Origin: Aquabacterium parvum
GTDB taxonomy: Bacteria > Pseudomonadota > Gammaproteobacteria > Burkholderiales > Burkholderiaceae_C
Assembly: GCF_001447195.1 (NCBI RefSeq)
Contig: NZ_LFRI01000386.1
Coordinates: 1 to 64,000 of the forward strand
Direction of reading: 5' to 3'
Length of the DNA: 64,000 nt
Shown here: positions 51,977 through 61,798 of the stretch, in pieces
How the letters are laid out: each line of letters begins with the position of its first letter
Numbering within the stretch: position 1 is the first letter of the stretch
Notes under the pieces: generated by a model
Database searches by the model: none
Told to the model about the DNA's origin: nothing
The model's input: the letters and a program-made list of their open reading frames with translations, nothing else
Position numbers and translations under genes: made by a program

Positions 51977-53014
51977 ATGACGAACCTCGCCCAGCTCACC
52001 CTGACCCGCCCCGACGACTGGCACCTGCACCTGCGCGATGGCGCCGCCATGGCCTCGGTGGTGCCCGCCACCGCCAAACAGTTCGGCCGGGCCATCGTCA
52101 TGCCCAACCTGCGCCCGCCCGTGACCACCGCCGAGCAGGCCGTGGCCTACCGCGACCGCATCCGCGCGGCCGTGCCCGCCGGCGTGAAGTTCGAGCCGTT
52201 GATGGTCCTGTACCTGACCGACAACACGCCCGTGGACGAGGTCAAGCGAGCCAAGGATGCGGGTGTGGTGGCGTTCAAGCTCTACCCTGCAGGCGCCACC
52301 ACCAACAGCGATGCCGGCGTGACCGACCTGCGCAAGACGCACCAGGTGCTCGAGGCCATGCAGCGCGAGGGCCTGGTGTTCTGCGTGCACGGCGAGGTCA
52401 CCGACAGCGAGGTCGATGTCTTCGACCGCGAGAAGGCCTTCATCGACGACAAGCTGATCCCACTGCGCCGCGACTTCCCCGAGCTGAAGGTGGCGTTCGA
52501 GCACATCACCACCAAGGAAGCCGCGCAGTACGTGACCGAGGCCGACCGCTTCGTGGGCGCCACCATCACCCCGCAGCATTTGCTCTACAACCGCAACGCC
52601 ATCTTCATGGGCGGCGTGCGCCCGCACTACTACTGCCTGCCCATCCTCAAGCGCGAAGAGCACCGCGTGGCGCTGGTCAAGGCGGCCACCAGCGGCTCGT
52701 CCAAGTTCTTCCTGGGCACCGACAGCGCGCCGCACGCCTCGCACCTCAAGGAGCACGCCTCGGGGTGCGCGGGTTGCTACACCGCGCCTTGTGCGCTGGA
52801 GCTGTACGCCGAAGCATTCGAAGCCGCAGGTGCGCTCGACAAGTTCGAAGCCTTCGCCAGCTTCCACGGCCCCGACTACTACGGCCTGCCTCGCAACACC
52901 GACACCGTCACGCTGGTGCGCGAGGACTGGGTCGTGCCCGAAGAACTGCCCTTTGGCGAGACCGTCATCAAGCCGCTGCGGGGCGGTGAGACGCTGCGCT
53001 GGAAGATGCGCTGA
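51977..53014 (+). CDS. pyrC: Dihydroorotase
   Basis: A 345-residue dihydroorotase (type II, E. coli PyrC-like), third step of pyrimidine synthesis: cyclisation of carbamoyl-aspartate. Metal ligands are in [10 protein letters not shown], the carboxylated Lys in [12 protein letters not shown], His in V-H-G-E-V-T and F-E-H-I-T-T-K, and Asp in F-L-G-T-D-S-A-P-H. The length fits the 348-residue E. coli enzyme, which supports ATG 51977 over the upstream 51932. It is a single gene, convergent with the K+ channel. Confidence 0.95.
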   Translation: MTNLAQLTLTRPDDWHLHLRDGAAMASVVPATAKQFGRAIVMPNLRPPVTTAEQAVAYRDRIRAAVPAGVKFEPLMVLYLTDNTPVDEVKRAKDAGVVAFKLYPAGATTNSDAGVTDLRKTHQVLEAMQREGLVFCVHGEVTDSEVDVFDREKAFIDDKLIPLRRDFPELKVAFEHITTKEAAQYVTEADRFVGATITPQHLLYNRNAIFMGGVRPHYYCLPILKREEHRVALVKAATSGSSKFFLGTDSAPHASHLKEHASGCAGCYTAPCALELYAEAFEAAGALDKFEAFASFHGPDYYGLPRNTDTVTLVREDWVVPEELPFGETVIKPLRGGETLRWKMR

Positions 53015-53023
53015 GTCCTGCGG

Positions 53024-53851
53024 TCACTCGGAGCGATCGCTGGCAGATGCCTGGATGGAGGTGGTCGTCTCCTCGTCACCATCCCGGCCTCGTCGGTCTG
53101 CTCGCAGCTCCTGCCGCAACTTGTCGATCTCCTGCCGCAGGGACTGCATCTCGCGGTGCATGTCGCGCAGGATCTCGCGCTCGACCTTGCGCTCCTGGGA
53201 GCCGACGAACATCGCAGCCACCGATGCCGTCACCAGCGACAGCAGGCCATAGCCCAGCAGCACCACGAACACGGCGAAGATCCGCGACGCGGTGGACGTG
53301 GGCACCATGTCACCGTAGCCCACGGTGGCGGCCGTGGAGAACGCCAGCCACAGCCCATCGTGCAGGGTCTTGACTCCGGGGTCGAGCCAGTAAAAGCCGA
53401 TCCCGCACAGCACCAGCACGCTGGCGCCCATGGCCAGCAGGCGAGCCAGACCGGTTTCGGTGAAGTGCGGCTGGCTGATCTTGAGCAGGCGGTAGAGCAT
53501 CAGCACCGCGATGACCAGCCGCCAGATCAGCGCCGGCTCCGACTCGTTGCTCTGAGGCAGCACGGCATTGGCCAGCAGGGCCGCGCCCAGGAACCAGTCC
53601 AGCTTGAGCTGCATGGGGTGCTCGCCCCAACTGCCGGAATGGGCCCGGCTCGGCTCGTGGGCACGTTGGTGCAGGCTGCGCTGCACCCGCCAGGCCGATG
53701 CCAGCAGCACCAGTCCGCTGACCAGGTACATCCACGTCGCCCACGTGGCGGGCGTGGGCATCATCGAGTCGTAGAAGGCCGGCACGCTGGCAACCAGCGC
53801 GATCAACATGGGCCAAGGCGAGTTCGCGGCGTCTGAGTGACGGTGCCTCAT
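53024..53851 (-). CDS. Two-helix potassium channel family protein
   Basis: A 275-residue membrane protein. Four or five hydrophobic segments precede a pore of the ion-channel (Ion_trans_2) type: L-W-L-A-F-S-T-A-A-T-V-G-Y-G-D-M-V-P with the selectivity motif TVGYGD, then the inner helix F-V-V-L-L-G-Y-G-L-L-S-L. The C-terminal 55 residues (V-E-R-E-I-L-R-D-M-H-R-E-M-Q-S-L-R-Q-E-I-D-K-L) are a coiled coil, likely a tetramerisation element. It is encoded 12 bp after cysK on the same strand. The gating stimulus is unknown. Confidence 0.88.
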   Translation of the reverse strand: MRHRHSDAANSPWPMLIALVASVPAFYDSMMPTPATWATWMYLVSGLVLLASAWRVQRSLHQRAHEPSRAHSGSWGEHPMQLKLDWFLGAALLANAVLPQSNESEPALIWRLVIAVLMLYRLLKISQPHFTETGLARLLAMGASVLVLCGIGFYWLDPGVKTLHDGLWLAFSTAATVGYGDMVPTSTASRIFAVFVVLLGYGLLSLVTASVAAMFVGSQERKVEREILRDMHREMQSLRQEIDKLRQELRADRRGRDGDEETTTSIQASASDRSE

Positions 53852-53863
53852 GCGCTGTGAGCC

Positions 53864-54778
53864 TCAGGCGGGCAGGTAGCCTTCGACCGACAGGTAGCGC
53901 TCGCCCGTGTCGTAGCAGAAGCCCAGCACGCGGCTGCCGGCGGGCAGCTCGGGCAGCTTCTGCGCGATGGCGGCCAGCGTGGCGCCCGACGAGATGCCGA
54001 CCAGCATGCCTTCTTCGCGTGCGGCGCGGCGGCCGAACTCGCGCGCGTCTTCGGCGTCGACCTGGATCACGCCGTCGAGCAAGTCGGTGTGCAGGTTGGC
54101 CGGCACGAAGCCGGCGCCGATGCCCTGGATGGGGTGGGGCGCCGGGCTGCCGCCCGAGATCACCGGCGAGGCCTTGGGCTCGACCGCGTACACCTTGAGC
54201 TGCGGCCACTTCGCCTTGAGCACCTTGGCGCAACCCGTGAGGTGACCACCGGTGCCCACGCCGGTGATCAGCACGTCCAACCCTTCAGGGAAGTCGGCGA
54301 GGATTTCCTGCGCCGTGGTGCGCTCGTGCACCGCGATGTTGGCCGGGTTCTCGAACTGCTGCGGGATCCAGGCGCCGGGGGTTTGTGCGGCCAACTCTTG
54401 CGCGCGGGCGATCGCGCCCTTCATGCCCTTCTCGCGCGGGGTCAGGTCGAAGGTGGCGCCATAGGCCAGCATCAGGCGGCGGCGCTCGATCGACATGCTG
54501 TCGGGCATCACCAGCACCAACTTGTAGCCCTTGACCGCGGCCACCATGGCCAGGCCCACGCCGGTGTTGCCAGACGTCGGCTCGATGATGGTGCCACCCG
54601 GCTTGAGCACCCCGCTGCGCTCGGCGTCTTCGATCATGGACAGGGCGATGCGGTCCTTGATGGAGCCGCCAGGGTTCGCGCGCTCGGCCTTGATCCACAC
54701 CTCTGCCGAGCCGAACAGGCGGTTCATGCGGACGTGCGGGGTCTGGCCGATGGTCTCGAGGATGTTCTGGGCTTTCAT
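53864..54778 (-). CDS. cysK: Cysteine synthase
   Basis: A 304-residue PLP enzyme that makes cysteine from O-acetylserine and sulfide. PLP-binding Lys41 is in [12 protein letters not shown], the substrate loop is [12 protein letters not shown] and the phosphate loop is [15 protein letters not shown] near the C-terminus is conserved. ATG 54778 follows a GGAAT site and matches family length; the longer open frame upstream is not conserved. It is divergent from dsbD with an 86-bp gap. Confidence 0.93.
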   Translation of the reverse strand: MKAQNILETIGQTPHVRMNRLFGSAEVWIKAERANPGGSIKDRIALSMIEDAERSGVLKPGGTIIEPTSGNTGVGLAMVAAVKGYKLVLVMPDSMSIERRRLMLAYGATFDLTPREKGMKGAIARAQELAAQTPGAWIPQQFENPANIAVHERTTAQEILADFPEGLDVLITGVGTGGHLTGCAKVLKAKWPQLKVYAVEPKASPVISGGSPAPHPIQGIGAGFVPANLHTDLLDGVIQVDAEDAREFGRRAAREEGMLVGISSGATLAAIAQKLPELPAGSRVLGFCYDTGERYLSVEGYLPA

Positions 54779-54864
54779 GTCTGGATTCCGGTTTGACGCA
54801 GAGGAAGATCGTCGAAATGGGCTCGAATCAGCAAGGATACGCCGCCCCGGGTCAGAATAGCCGG

Positions 54865-56613
54865 ATGACGCTGAACAACTCCAACAAGCTTGCATGGACT
54901 GCCCGACCGCATGCTCGGGCAGACAGATCGCCAACCGCTTGGCGGTTCATGGCGATGGCCTGGTTGATGCTGTGCACCCTGGTCGCCTTGTTGCTGAGCA
55001 CGCTGGCACAGGCCCAGACCTTCCTGCCGCCTGACCAGGCGTTCAGGGTCGAGGTGCAAGCCTCGGGCCCCCGGTCCGTAGAGGTGCGTTTCACGCTGGC
55101 GCGGGACGTCTACCTGTACCGAGAGCAGATGAAGGCCTCGCTGCAACCCGCAGGGGGCGTCGAGCAGCCCCTGACCTGGGACCTGCCGCCTGGCGAGACC
55201 AAGTACGACCCGACGTTCGACAAGGAGCTCGAGGTCTACCACGCTGACGTGGCCGGCGGCTTGAGCCTGCCTGCCGGGATCCAGGGCGAGGCCGTGCTGA
55301 CCATCGGCTACCAAGGCTGTGCCGATGCGGGCTTGTGTTACCCGCCGCAGGCGCGACGCCTGCGTGTGGTGATCGATGACGCGGGGGCCATCGCCAGCAT
55401 CGAACCCCTGGCGGGCGCTGGAACCGGTCAAGCCGGTCAGGGCGGTGTGGCGCTCGGTGGGGCCTCATCCATTGGTGGCCTGGACGCCGCAGCCGGCTCC
55501 GACCGAATCCGCCAGGCCCTGGACTCGGGGCAGCTCTGGACGGTGGTGGGCGTGTTCTTCCTCGCGGGCGTGCTGCTGTCGCTGACGCCTTGTGTGCTGC
55601 CCATGGTGCCCATCCTGTCGTCGATCATCGTCGGCCAGAAGGACCGCGTCACCCGGGGGCGGGGCTTTTTGCTGGCGCTGTCCTACTCGCAAGGCATGGC
55701 CCTGGTCTACACCTGCCTGGGCGTGGCCGCAGGCCTGCTGGGGCAAGGCCTGGCCGCCTACCTGCAACACCCCTGGGTGGTGCTCGCGTTCGCGGCGCTG
55801 ATGGTGCTGCTGGCGCTGTCGATGTTCGGCCTGTACGAGCTGCGCCTGCCTGTGGCCGTGCAGAGCTGGCTGGGCGAGGGCAGCAACCGCCTGCCTGGCG
55901 GTAAGTTCGTCAGCGTGTTCGCCATGGGCGTGGTCTCGGCCCTGATCGTCAGTCCCTGCGTGTCGGCGCCGCTGGCCGGGGCCCTGCTCTACATCAGCCA
56001 GACCCGCGACGTGGTGCTGGGCGCAAGCGCCTTGTACGCCATGGCCTGGGGCATGAGCCTGCCCCTGCTGCTGGTGGGCGTGTCGGCGGGCAGCCTGCTG
56101 CCGCGCGCCGGTGCCTGGATGACGGCGGTCAAGGCCCTGTTCGGCGTGCTGATGCTGGGCATGGCCGTGTACGTGGCCCAGCCCGCGTGGCCCTACCTCA
56201 AGACCCAGGTGCTGGGGCTGGAGGCCTCGGCCTCGGCGCACCGCAGCGTGCTGCCGTTCAAGCGCGTGCGTTCGGTGGCCGAGCTCGACGCAGCCCTGGC
56301 CCAGGCCCGAGCCGACGGCCGCGCCGTGATGCTCGACTTCTATGCCGACTGGTGCGTCTCATGCATCGAGATGGAGCAGGGCACCTTCACCGACGCGCTG
56401 GTTCAGTCGCGCCTCAAGGGCGTGGTGCTGCTGCAGGCCGACGTGACCCTGAACTCGGCCGACGACCGCGCTTTGATGGCGCGCTTTGGCCTCTTCGGGC
56501 CGCCCGGCATCCTGTTCTTCAACCCGCAGGGGCAGGAGCAAGCGGGCGCGCGCGTCATCGGCTATCAGAACGCCCAGGACTTCCTCAAAAGCCTGCAGAA
56601 AGCGGGGCTCTGA
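54865..56613 (+). CDS. dsbD: Thiol:disulfide interchange protein DsbD
   Basis: A 582-residue membrane protein that carries electrons from cytoplasmic thioredoxin to the periplasm. After a signal segment, the N-terminal domain has the redox pair in [13 protein letters not shown]. The central membrane domain has eight helices with Cys in L-T-P-C-V-L-P-M and V-S-P-C-V-S-A-P. The C-terminal thioredoxin domain carries D-W-C-V-S-C. ATG 54865 is used; ATG 54949 just before the hydrophobic core is an alternative, since no strong ribosome site decides. The next gene starts four bases after the stop. Confidence 0.92.
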   Translation: MTLNNSNKLAWTARPHARADRSPTAWRFMAMAWLMLCTLVALLLSTLAQAQTFLPPDQAFRVEVQASGPRSVEVRFTLARDVYLYREQMKASLQPAGGVEQPLTWDLPPGETKYDPTFDKELEVYHADVAGGLSLPAGIQGEAVLTIGYQGCADAGLCYPPQARRLRVVIDDAGAIASIEPLAGAGTGQAGQGGVALGGASSIGGLDAAAGSDRIRQALDSGQLWTVVGVFFLAGVLLSLTPCVLPMVPILSSIIVGQKDRVTRGRGFLLALSYSQGMALVYTCLGVAAGLLGQGLAAYLQHPWVVLAFAALMVLLALSMFGLYELRLPVAVQSWLGEGSNRLPGGKFVSVFAMGVVSALIVSPCVSAPLAGALLYISQTRDVVLGASALYAMAWGMSLPLLLVGVSAGSLLPRAGAWMTAVKALFGVLMLGMAVYVAQPAWPYLKTQVLGLEASASAHRSVLPFKRVRSVAELDAALAQARADGRAVMLDFYADWCVSCIEMEQGTFTDALVQSRLKGVVLLQADVTLNSADDRALMARFGLFGPPGILFFNPQGQEQAGARVIGYQNAQDFLKSLQKAGL

Positions 56614-56616
56614 GCC

Positions 56617-57816
56617 GTGCACCCGCAAGCCGATCAGCTCTGGAAGGGGCCGCGCTGGACCATGTCCGTGTTGCTGGCGGCGCTCGGCATGCTCGGGCCC
56701 TTTGCCATCGACACCTACTTGCCGGCGTTCTCCGGCATCGCCGCCGACCTGCGCGCCACGCCGATCGAAATCCAGCAGACGCTGTCGGCCTACCTGTTTG
56801 CCTTCGCCTTCATGAGCCTGTTCCACGGCTCCTTGTCGGACAGCTTCGGGCGCCGCCCGGTGGTGCTCACGGGCATCGTGGTGTTCACCATCGCCTCGGC
56901 CGGGTGCGCGCTGTCGCAGACCATCGGCCAGCTGGTGTTCTTCCGTGCGCTGCAGGGCTTGTCGACCGGGGCGGGCATCGTGGTCTCGCGCGCCGTCATC
57001 CGCGACCTCTACCCGCCGGCTCAGGCCCAGCGCGTGATGTCGCAGGTGACGCTGTTCTTCGGGGTGGCACCGGCGGTGGCGCCCATCATCGGCGGCTTCC
57101 TGTTCGTGCACGCGAACTGGCACGCGGTGTTCTGGTTCCTCACGGGCGTGGGGGTGGTGCTGCTGGCGGCCAACGCCTGGTTGTTGCCCGAGACGCTGCA
57201 CCCCTCTCAGCGCCAGCCTTTCGAGCTCAAGCACCTGATGCGCGGCTACTGGCAACTGGGTTCCAACCCGCGGTTTTTGCTGCTGGCGCTGGCCAGCGGC
57301 GTGCCTTTCAACGGCATGTTCCTGTACGTGCTGTCGGCGCCGTCTTTCCTGGGTGACATCCTGCACCTGGCGCCCACGCAGTTCTTCTGGTTCTTTGTCT
57401 GCACCATTGGCGGCATCATGGGCGGCGCGTGGATCAGCGGGCGCCTGGCCGCCAGCATCGAGCCGGCGCGGCAGATCCGCATCGGCTTCACCGTGATGCT
57501 GGTGGTCTCGGTTCTCAACTTGCTGGCCAACGTGTTCTTCACCGCGCACGTGAGCTGGGCACTCTTTCCCATCGGGCTTTACGCCCTGGGCTGGGCCATG
57601 ATGACCCCGGTCGTCACGCTCATGGTGCTGGACATCGACCCGGCGCGCCGGGGCATGGCCGCATCCATGCAGGCCTTCGTGGGCAGCGCTTCCAACGGTG
57701 TCGTTGCAGGTGTGCTGGCGCCGATGGTGATGCACGGCGCCGTCAGCCTGGCGGTGGCCTCGCTGTTGCTGATGCTGGTGGGCCTGTTCGCCTGGGCCTG
57801 GCTGCAGCGGCGATAA
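56617..57816 (+). CDS. Bcr/CflA family multidrug MFS transporter
   Basis: A 399-residue inner-membrane drug/H+ antiporter with 12 predicted helices. L-G-P-F-A-I-D-T-Y-L-P-A-F at the start of helix 1 and G-S-L-S-D-S-F-G-R-R-P-V-V in the loop after helix 2 are the signatures of the Bcr/CflA group; R-A-L-Q-G-L-S-T-G-A-G-I-V is helix 4. GTG 56617 is four bases after the dsbD stop, suggesting translational coupling. Substrate is unknown (bicyclomycin, chloramphenicol or sulfonamide-like in relatives). The rnpB gene follows within eight bases. Confidence 0.9.
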   Translation: MHPQADQLWKGPRWTMSVLLAALGMLGPFAIDTYLPAFSGIAADLRATPIEIQQTLSAYLFAFAFMSLFHGSLSDSFGRRPVVLTGIVVFTIASAGCALSQTIGQLVFFRALQGLSTGAGIVVSRAVIRDLYPPAQAQRVMSQVTLFFGVAPAVAPIIGGFLFVHANWHAVFWFLTGVGVVLLAANAWLLPETLHPSQRQPFELKHLMRGYWQLGSNPRFLLLALASGVPFNGMFLYVLSAPSFLGDILHLAPTQFFWFFVCTIGGIMGGAWISGRLAASIEPARQIRIGFTVMLVVSVLNLLANVFFTAHVSWALFPIGLYALGWAMMTPVVTLMVLDIDPARRGMAASMQAFVGSASNGVVAGVLAPMVMHGAVSLAVASLLLMLVGLFAWAWLQRR

Positions 57817-57823
57817 TGGCGCC

Positions 57824-58261
57824 GTGAAGTCAGCCAGACCGCCGCTGGTGCAAGGCCCGAAAGGGCGCACTGGAGGAAGGTCCGGACTGCACAGGACGGC
57901 GCAGGAGGTAACACCTCTCCACCGCGAGGTGAGGATCAGAGCAACAGAGACGAGTTCGGCCGGGTCCGGTCGGGGTGCTCAGCGAAGCGTCGGCGCAAGC
58001 CGACGGCCCATGCGAAAGCAGGGGCTCGCGCGAAAGCGCGAACTGAGCTGCACCTCGGGCGGGCAAAGCCCGGCCGAGGTGAAACGGGCAATCTCTGCGC
58101 GCAGCAACACCAAATAGGCACACGTTGACCTGGTTCCGGGGAGTGTGCGGGTAGGTGGCACCGAGCCGCTCTGGCGACAGGCGGCCCAGAGGAATGGCGG
58201 TCACGGCTTGGCGTCGCAAGGCGCGGGGCTGCACAGAATCCGGCCTATCGGCTGACTTCAC
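57824..58261 (+). ncRNA. rnpB: RNase P RNA, class A
   Basis: The catalytic RNA of RNase P, which trims tRNA 5' ends. The terminal helix P1 is GTGAAGTCAGCC (from 57824) with GGCTGACTTCAC (to 58261). Conserved boxes appear in order: GGAGGAAGGTCCGGACT, AGGTAACACCT, CAACAGAGA, GTGAAACGGGC, AGCAACACCAAATAGG and ACAGAATCCGGCCTATCGG. The length of 438 nt exceeds the 377 nt of E. coli because of extra hairpins at about 57988-58078: two with GNRA loops (GCAA and GAAA) and one CCTCGG/CCGAGG stem. Promoter sequence must lie in the 3' end of the MFS gene. Confidence 0.96.
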
Positions 58262-58382
58262 ACTTTTCATCGGCCCTGCATGCCGCGGGGCCTGCTGCGC
58301 CCTCGCGGGCGACGGCGCACGCCTGAAAGGGTCAAGTTTTTCGCATCGTGGCCGATGAGGTGGGTTGATGCGGAGACCGACC

Positions 58383-59540
58383 ATGACCCTGCCCCCCTTC
58401 CCCTTGTTTGCAAGCTGCCTGGTTTTGGGCCTGGGCCTCGCCCTGGGGCCTGCCATGGCCTCGGATCCGCCAGCCAAGGCCGAAAGCAAAACCGACAGCA
58501 AGACCGAGGGCAAGGGTGAGATCAAGATCGACCTCAAGCCAGACCTGAGCAAGGCCAAGGTCGAGCGCCGGACCGAACCTGAACCGGAGGCCGAGCCCAA
58601 GGGCAAAGCCAAAGCGGAAGCAAAGGCCGGTCCCAAGCCTGAGCCCAAGGCAGAGCGAAAGCCGGAACAGAAGCTGGAGCCCAAGCCCGAGTCATCCGCT
58701 GAGCCCAAGCAGCCCGTCTCGATGGGTGAGTTGCGCGACATGATCGAGAGCAAGATCAGCGAGGTGCGCGCCACCCGAGGCCCAGCTCCCGTGGTTCGCG
58801 TTCAGGCCAAGGGGGGCACACGGCAGGCTGGCAAGGCCCAGGACAAGCACGCCAAGGCGGCAGGGCACGGCCATTGGTCATACCAAGGCGACACCGGCCC
58901 GCAGCACTGGCACGAGCTCAATCCGGAGTTCAAGCAGTGCGGCCTGGGCGAGCGCCAGAGCCCGATCGACATCCGCGAGGGCATCCCAGTGGAGCTCGAC
59001 CCCATCCAGTTCGACTACAAGCTGTCAGCGTTCCGCGTCATCGACAACGGACACACGGTCCAGGTCAACGTCGAGCCGGGCAACCGCATCGTCGTCAATG
59101 GCCGGCGCTACGAGCTGGTGCAGTTCCACTTTCACCGCCCCAGCGAAGAGCGGCTCAACGGCCGACAGTTCGAGATGGTGGCCCACCTGGTACACAAGGA
59201 CCTCGAGGGCAAGCTGGCCGTGGTGGCCGTGCTGATCGAGGAGGGAAAGGGGCACCCGATCGTCCAGCAGGTCTGGAACAACCTGCCCCTGGAAAAGCGC
59301 GTTGAACAAGCCGGTTTGCAGGGCCTGGACCTCCTGCAGCTCTTGCCGGAGGACCGCCGCTACGTGACCTACATGGGGTCGCTCACCACGCCGCCTTGCA
59401 CCGAGGGCGTCTTGTGGATGGTGCTGAAAAAGCCGGTGAGCGTCTCAGCCCAGCAAATTGCCATCTTCTCGCGCCTCTACCCCATGAATGCGCGCCCCGT
59501 CCAGCCCCAGCGCGATCGGCTGATCAAGGACGGACAATGA
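58383..59540 (+). CDS. Alpha-carbonic anhydrase with Lys/Pro/Glu-rich linker
   Basis: A 385-residue exported carbonic anhydrase (CO2 hydration in the periplasm). The signal peptide ends near A-M-A-S. Residues about 25-110 are a repeat-like linker of K, P, E and A (K-A-E-S-K-T-D-S-K-T-E, P-E-A-E-P-K-G-K-A-K). The catalytic domain begins at H-W-S-Y-Q-G and has the zinc histidines in F-H-F-H-R-P-S-E-E and V-A-H-L-V-H, and G-S-L-T-T-P-P-C-T-E. ATG 58383 has GGAG eight bases upstream. The linker is the odd part; typical alpha enzymes are about 250 residues. Confidence 0.9.
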   Translation: MTLPPFPLFASCLVLGLGLALGPAMASDPPAKAESKTDSKTEGKGEIKIDLKPDLSKAKVERRTEPEPEAEPKGKAKAEAKAGPKPEPKAERKPEQKLEPKPESSAEPKQPVSMGELRDMIESKISEVRATRGPAPVVRVQAKGGTRQAGKAQDKHAKAAGHGHWSYQGDTGPQHWHELNPEFKQCGLGERQSPIDIREGIPVELDPIQFDYKLSAFRVIDNGHTVQVNVEPGNRIVVNGRRYELVQFHFHRPSEERLNGRQFEMVAHLVHKDLEGKLAVVAVLIEEGKGHPIVQQVWNNLPLEKRVEQAGLQGLDLLQLLPEDRRYVTYMGSLTTPPCTEGVLWMVLKKPVSVSAQQIAIFSRLYPMNARPVQPQRDRLIKDGQ

Positions 59541-59541
59541 A

Positions 59542-59565
59542 AAAGACCAGCCGAAGCTGGTCTTT
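59542..59565. terminator. Bidirectional terminator
   Basis: AAAGACCAGC-CGAA-GCTGGTCTTT, a 10-bp stem with tetraloop and A/T flanks, between the carbonic anhydrase gene and the convergent PEP-CTERM gene. Confidence 0.88.
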
Positions 59566-59609
59566 GTTCTGGCCGCCAACACGTGGCGGCTGCGAGATCG
59601 CTTGAGCGA

Positions 59610-60176
59610 TCAGGCCTTGCGGCTGCGACGGGCGGCAACGCCACCGACCACGGCCAAGCCGGCCAGCGCCAGGGCGAAGGATTCGGCTTCCGGCACAGGC
59701 GACAGCACGGCCGACACGTCAGGGGTGTTGCCAACCTTGGCAAAGGTACCGGTGTAGGTGCCGCCAGTGGTCACGGCGGTGACGGTTGCACCGATGAAGT
59801 CCAGGCCCGTGGCGCCGTAGGAGCCGCTGATGGCCGAGTCCGGATCCCACTTGAACTTGAAGGTGTCAAACGTGTTGAAACCGGTGAAGTTGAAGCCGAA
59901 CACTGCGCCGCTGCCGAAGAACGTGGCGGTGCCGCCTGCGGGGGCGGTGATGCTCAGGGGCGAGCCGTCGATGACGATGTTGCTGGCGTCAACGGTGGTG
60001 GTGCCGGAGAAGTCGAAGGTCAGCTGCGTGATGTCGTAGCTGGAGCCGTTGAAGGCCAGGGTTTCGATGTTGAAACCATCGACACCGGGTTCGGTGATGA
60101 TGATCGAGGCGAAAGCCGAAGCCTGGGCACCGAGGGCCAGGGCTGCGGCGAGGGCTGCTTTGCGGAATTGCTTCAT
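59610..60176 (-). CDS. PEP-CTERM sorting domain protein
   Basis: A 188-residue exported protein. The signal peptide (K-Q-F-R-K-A-A-L-A-A-A-L-A-L-G) ends near A-F-A-S. The mature part is strand-rich with Gly, Thr and Ser (F-D-F-S-G-T-T-T-V-D, G-A-V-F-G-F-N-F-T-G-F). The C-terminus V-P-E-A-E-S-F-A-L-A-L-A-G-L-A-V-V-G followed by A-R-R-S-R-K is a PEP-CTERM signal. ATG 60176 begins the signal peptide. No function beyond likely surface or extracellular-matrix location can be given; the processing exosortase is not in the window. Confidence 0.85.
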   Translation of the reverse strand: MKQFRKAALAAALALGAQASAFASIIITEPGVDGFNIETLAFNGSSYDITQLTFDFSGTTTVDASNIVIDGSPLSITAPAGGTATFFGSGAVFGFNFTGFNTFDTFKFKWDPDSAISGSYGATGLDFIGATVTAVTTGGTYTGTFAKVGNTPDVSAVLSPVPEAESFALALAGLAVVGGVAARRSRKA

Positions 60177-60187
60177 GGTTTGTCCTG

Positions 60188-60287
60188 CTTGAATTGGGCG
60201 GCGGCCGGAACGAGCCACACTCACTGACACATTAGTGACTTTGTTCGCATCCGGCAACCGTGTGTCGGCTTGCTTCCCCAATTCAAG
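60188..60287. repeat. Nested inverted repeats between ruvC and the PEP-CTERM gene
   Basis: CTTGAATTGGG (60188-60198) pairs perfectly with CCCAATTCAAG (60277-60287). Inside, GCCGGA (60204) pairs with TCCGGC (60250) and TCACT (60221) with AGTGA (60234); these two are concentric. The set fills the 115-bp intergenic region and could be a ruvC terminator or an upstream control structure of the PEP-CTERM gene. Confidence 0.6.
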
Positions 60288-60291
60288 GGGG

Positions 60292-60846
60292 TCAATAAAC
60301 GCGACCGGCCTTGATTTGGGCATGTGTGCGACGGTTCAGCTCGGTTTTTTTGGCAATTTGCGCCATCAAGCTGCCCGCGTGGGCGTGGCAGATGGCCAAC
60401 CCCAGCGCGTCGGATGCGTCGTTGTTGGGCTCGCGAGGCAGCTCCAGCAGGCGCATCACCATCTGGCGAATCTGTGCCTTGGCGGCGTGACCATGTCCCA
60501 CCACGGCTTTTTTCATCTGAAGCGCGGTGTATTCACTCACGTGTGGCGAGGTGCTCAGCGACAGCAGCCCGGCGATCGCGGCGCCGCGCGCCTGCCCCAG
60601 CAGCAGCGTCGACTGCGGGTTCACGTTGACGAACACGATCTCGACCGAGGCCTCCTGAGGCTCGTAGCGGGTGACCACCTCGCGCACGCCTTCGTAGATG
60701 ATTTTCAGCCGCGTGGGCAGGTCACCTTGCGCGGCTTCGCGGGTCTTGATGGTGCCGCTGGCCACGTAGTGCAGGCGCGGGCCATCGGTTTCGATGACGC
60801 CAAAGCCGGTGGTCTGCAGACCGGGGTCGATGCCTAGGATGCGCAT
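60292..60846 (-). CDS. ruvC: Holliday junction resolvase RuvC
   Basis: A 184-residue endonuclease that cuts Holliday junctions after RuvAB branch migration. Catalytic acidic residues are visible: R-I-L-G-I-D-P-G-L (Asp7), S-V-E-I-V-F-V-N (Glu), and [12 protein letters not shown] (Asp). Length fits the family (about 173-180). ATG 60846 starts directly at the conserved first strand; an upstream ATG would add 11 residues. No ruvA or ruvB follows in the window. Confidence 0.95.
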   Translation of the reverse strand: MRILGIDPGLQTTGFGVIETDGPRLHYVASGTIKTREAAQGDLPTRLKIIYEGVREVVTRYEPQEASVEIVFVNVNPQSTLLLGQARGAAIAGLLSLSTSPHVSEYTALQMKKAVVGHGHAAKAQIRQMVMRLLELPREPNNDASDALGLAICHAHAGSLMAQIAKKTELNRRTHAQIKAGRVY

Positions 60847-60906
60847 CCCCGAGAGGATACCCGGCGCCTGCGCTGCCAACGGCGTCGGCTGCGGCCGCCG
60901 GCGGTT

Positions 60907-61797
60907 TCAGGTTGGCTCGCGCAGGGCCTGTGCCAGCAGGGGCCACAGCGCCTGGTGCGAGCTGCGGAACCAATCGATGTGGCCAATGGACTTGAGCCCG
61001 TGTTCGCCTGGCGCGATGTGGCGCACCTGCTTGCGCGCGGCGGGGAAGGTGCGCATCAGGTCGGCCACGGTGGTGGGGGTGGCGATGTCGTCGTCGGTGG
61101 CATGGAAGACGGTGATGGGGATGCGGATGTCACCATGAAAGTCCAGCTGCGGCCTGCCTTTGACGGCGTTGGTCGCGTAACCGCCAGCCGTGCACCACTG
61201 GCCCCATTGCCGGGCAACGGCCGCTGGCAAGTCTTCGCCCAGGCCAACGGCCGCCGTTGGCGCGTAACCCTTGATGAGCGTGCCCAGCGGCACCAGGCAG
61301 CGCAGGCCCAGCCGAGCCTTGAGGCGAAAGCTCGGCTTCATGCCGCGGAACCAACCGGTCGACGCGGCCACGCCCACAAGTCGGCTGACGTGGCGGTGGT
61401 TGGGCAGCAGGCCGATCATCTGGCCGCCAGCACTGTGACCGATGAGCAGGACCTGATCGTGGCCCGTGTGGCGCACCAGCCAGTCGAGCGCGGCAACCTG
61501 GTCCTGTTGGCCCCATTCGGCCAGCGTGGCACGGCTGTCTTGGAGCTTGCCCTGCAGCGACAGGCCGATGCCACGGTAGTCAAAGACCAGCACGTCGTGG
61601 CCCTGGGCGGCCAGCCAGGTGGCAAAGCGCAGGTAGAAGTGTTGCTTCACGCCCGTGGCTGGGCACAGCAGAACCGGGGCGTGCGTGGCCGCCTGCACAC
61701 CTGCGTGCGCGGGCAGGAAGTGGCCCTTGAGCAGGGTGCCGTCCTGGCAGGTGATGTCGATGGCCTGCATCGCATCCGTCGGGGTGTGGGTGGACAT
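60907..61797 (-). CDS. Alpha/beta hydrolase, paralogue 3
   Basis: A 296-residue alpha/beta hydrolase. C-P-A-T-G-V-K-Q-H-F-Y-L-R-F-A-T-W-L, VLVFDYRGIGLS, nucleophile elbow LIGHSAGGQMIG, acidic residue in HATDDDIATP and the last His in G-H-I-D-W-F show the same family as 40677-42405. It is followed, in the promoter-proximal direction, by a MarR regulator whose stop is one base before this start, so the two are one transcriptional unit. ATG 61797 begins the conserved segment. Substrate unknown. Confidence 0.87.
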   Translation of the reverse strand: MSTHTPTDAMQAIDITCQDGTLLKGHFLPAHAGVQAATHAPVLLCPATGVKQHFYLRFATWLAAQGHDVLVFDYRGIGLSLQGKLQDSRATLAEWGQQDQVAALDWLVRHTGHDQVLLIGHSAGGQMIGLLPNHRHVSRLVGVAASTGWFRGMKPSFRLKARLGLRCLVPLGTLIKGYAPTAAVGLGEDLPAAVARQWGQWCTAGGYATNAVKGRPQLDFHGDIRIPITVFHATDDDIATPTTVADLMRTFPAARKQVRHIAPGEHGLKSIGHIDWFRSSHQALWPLLAQALREPT

Positions 61798-61798
61798 C

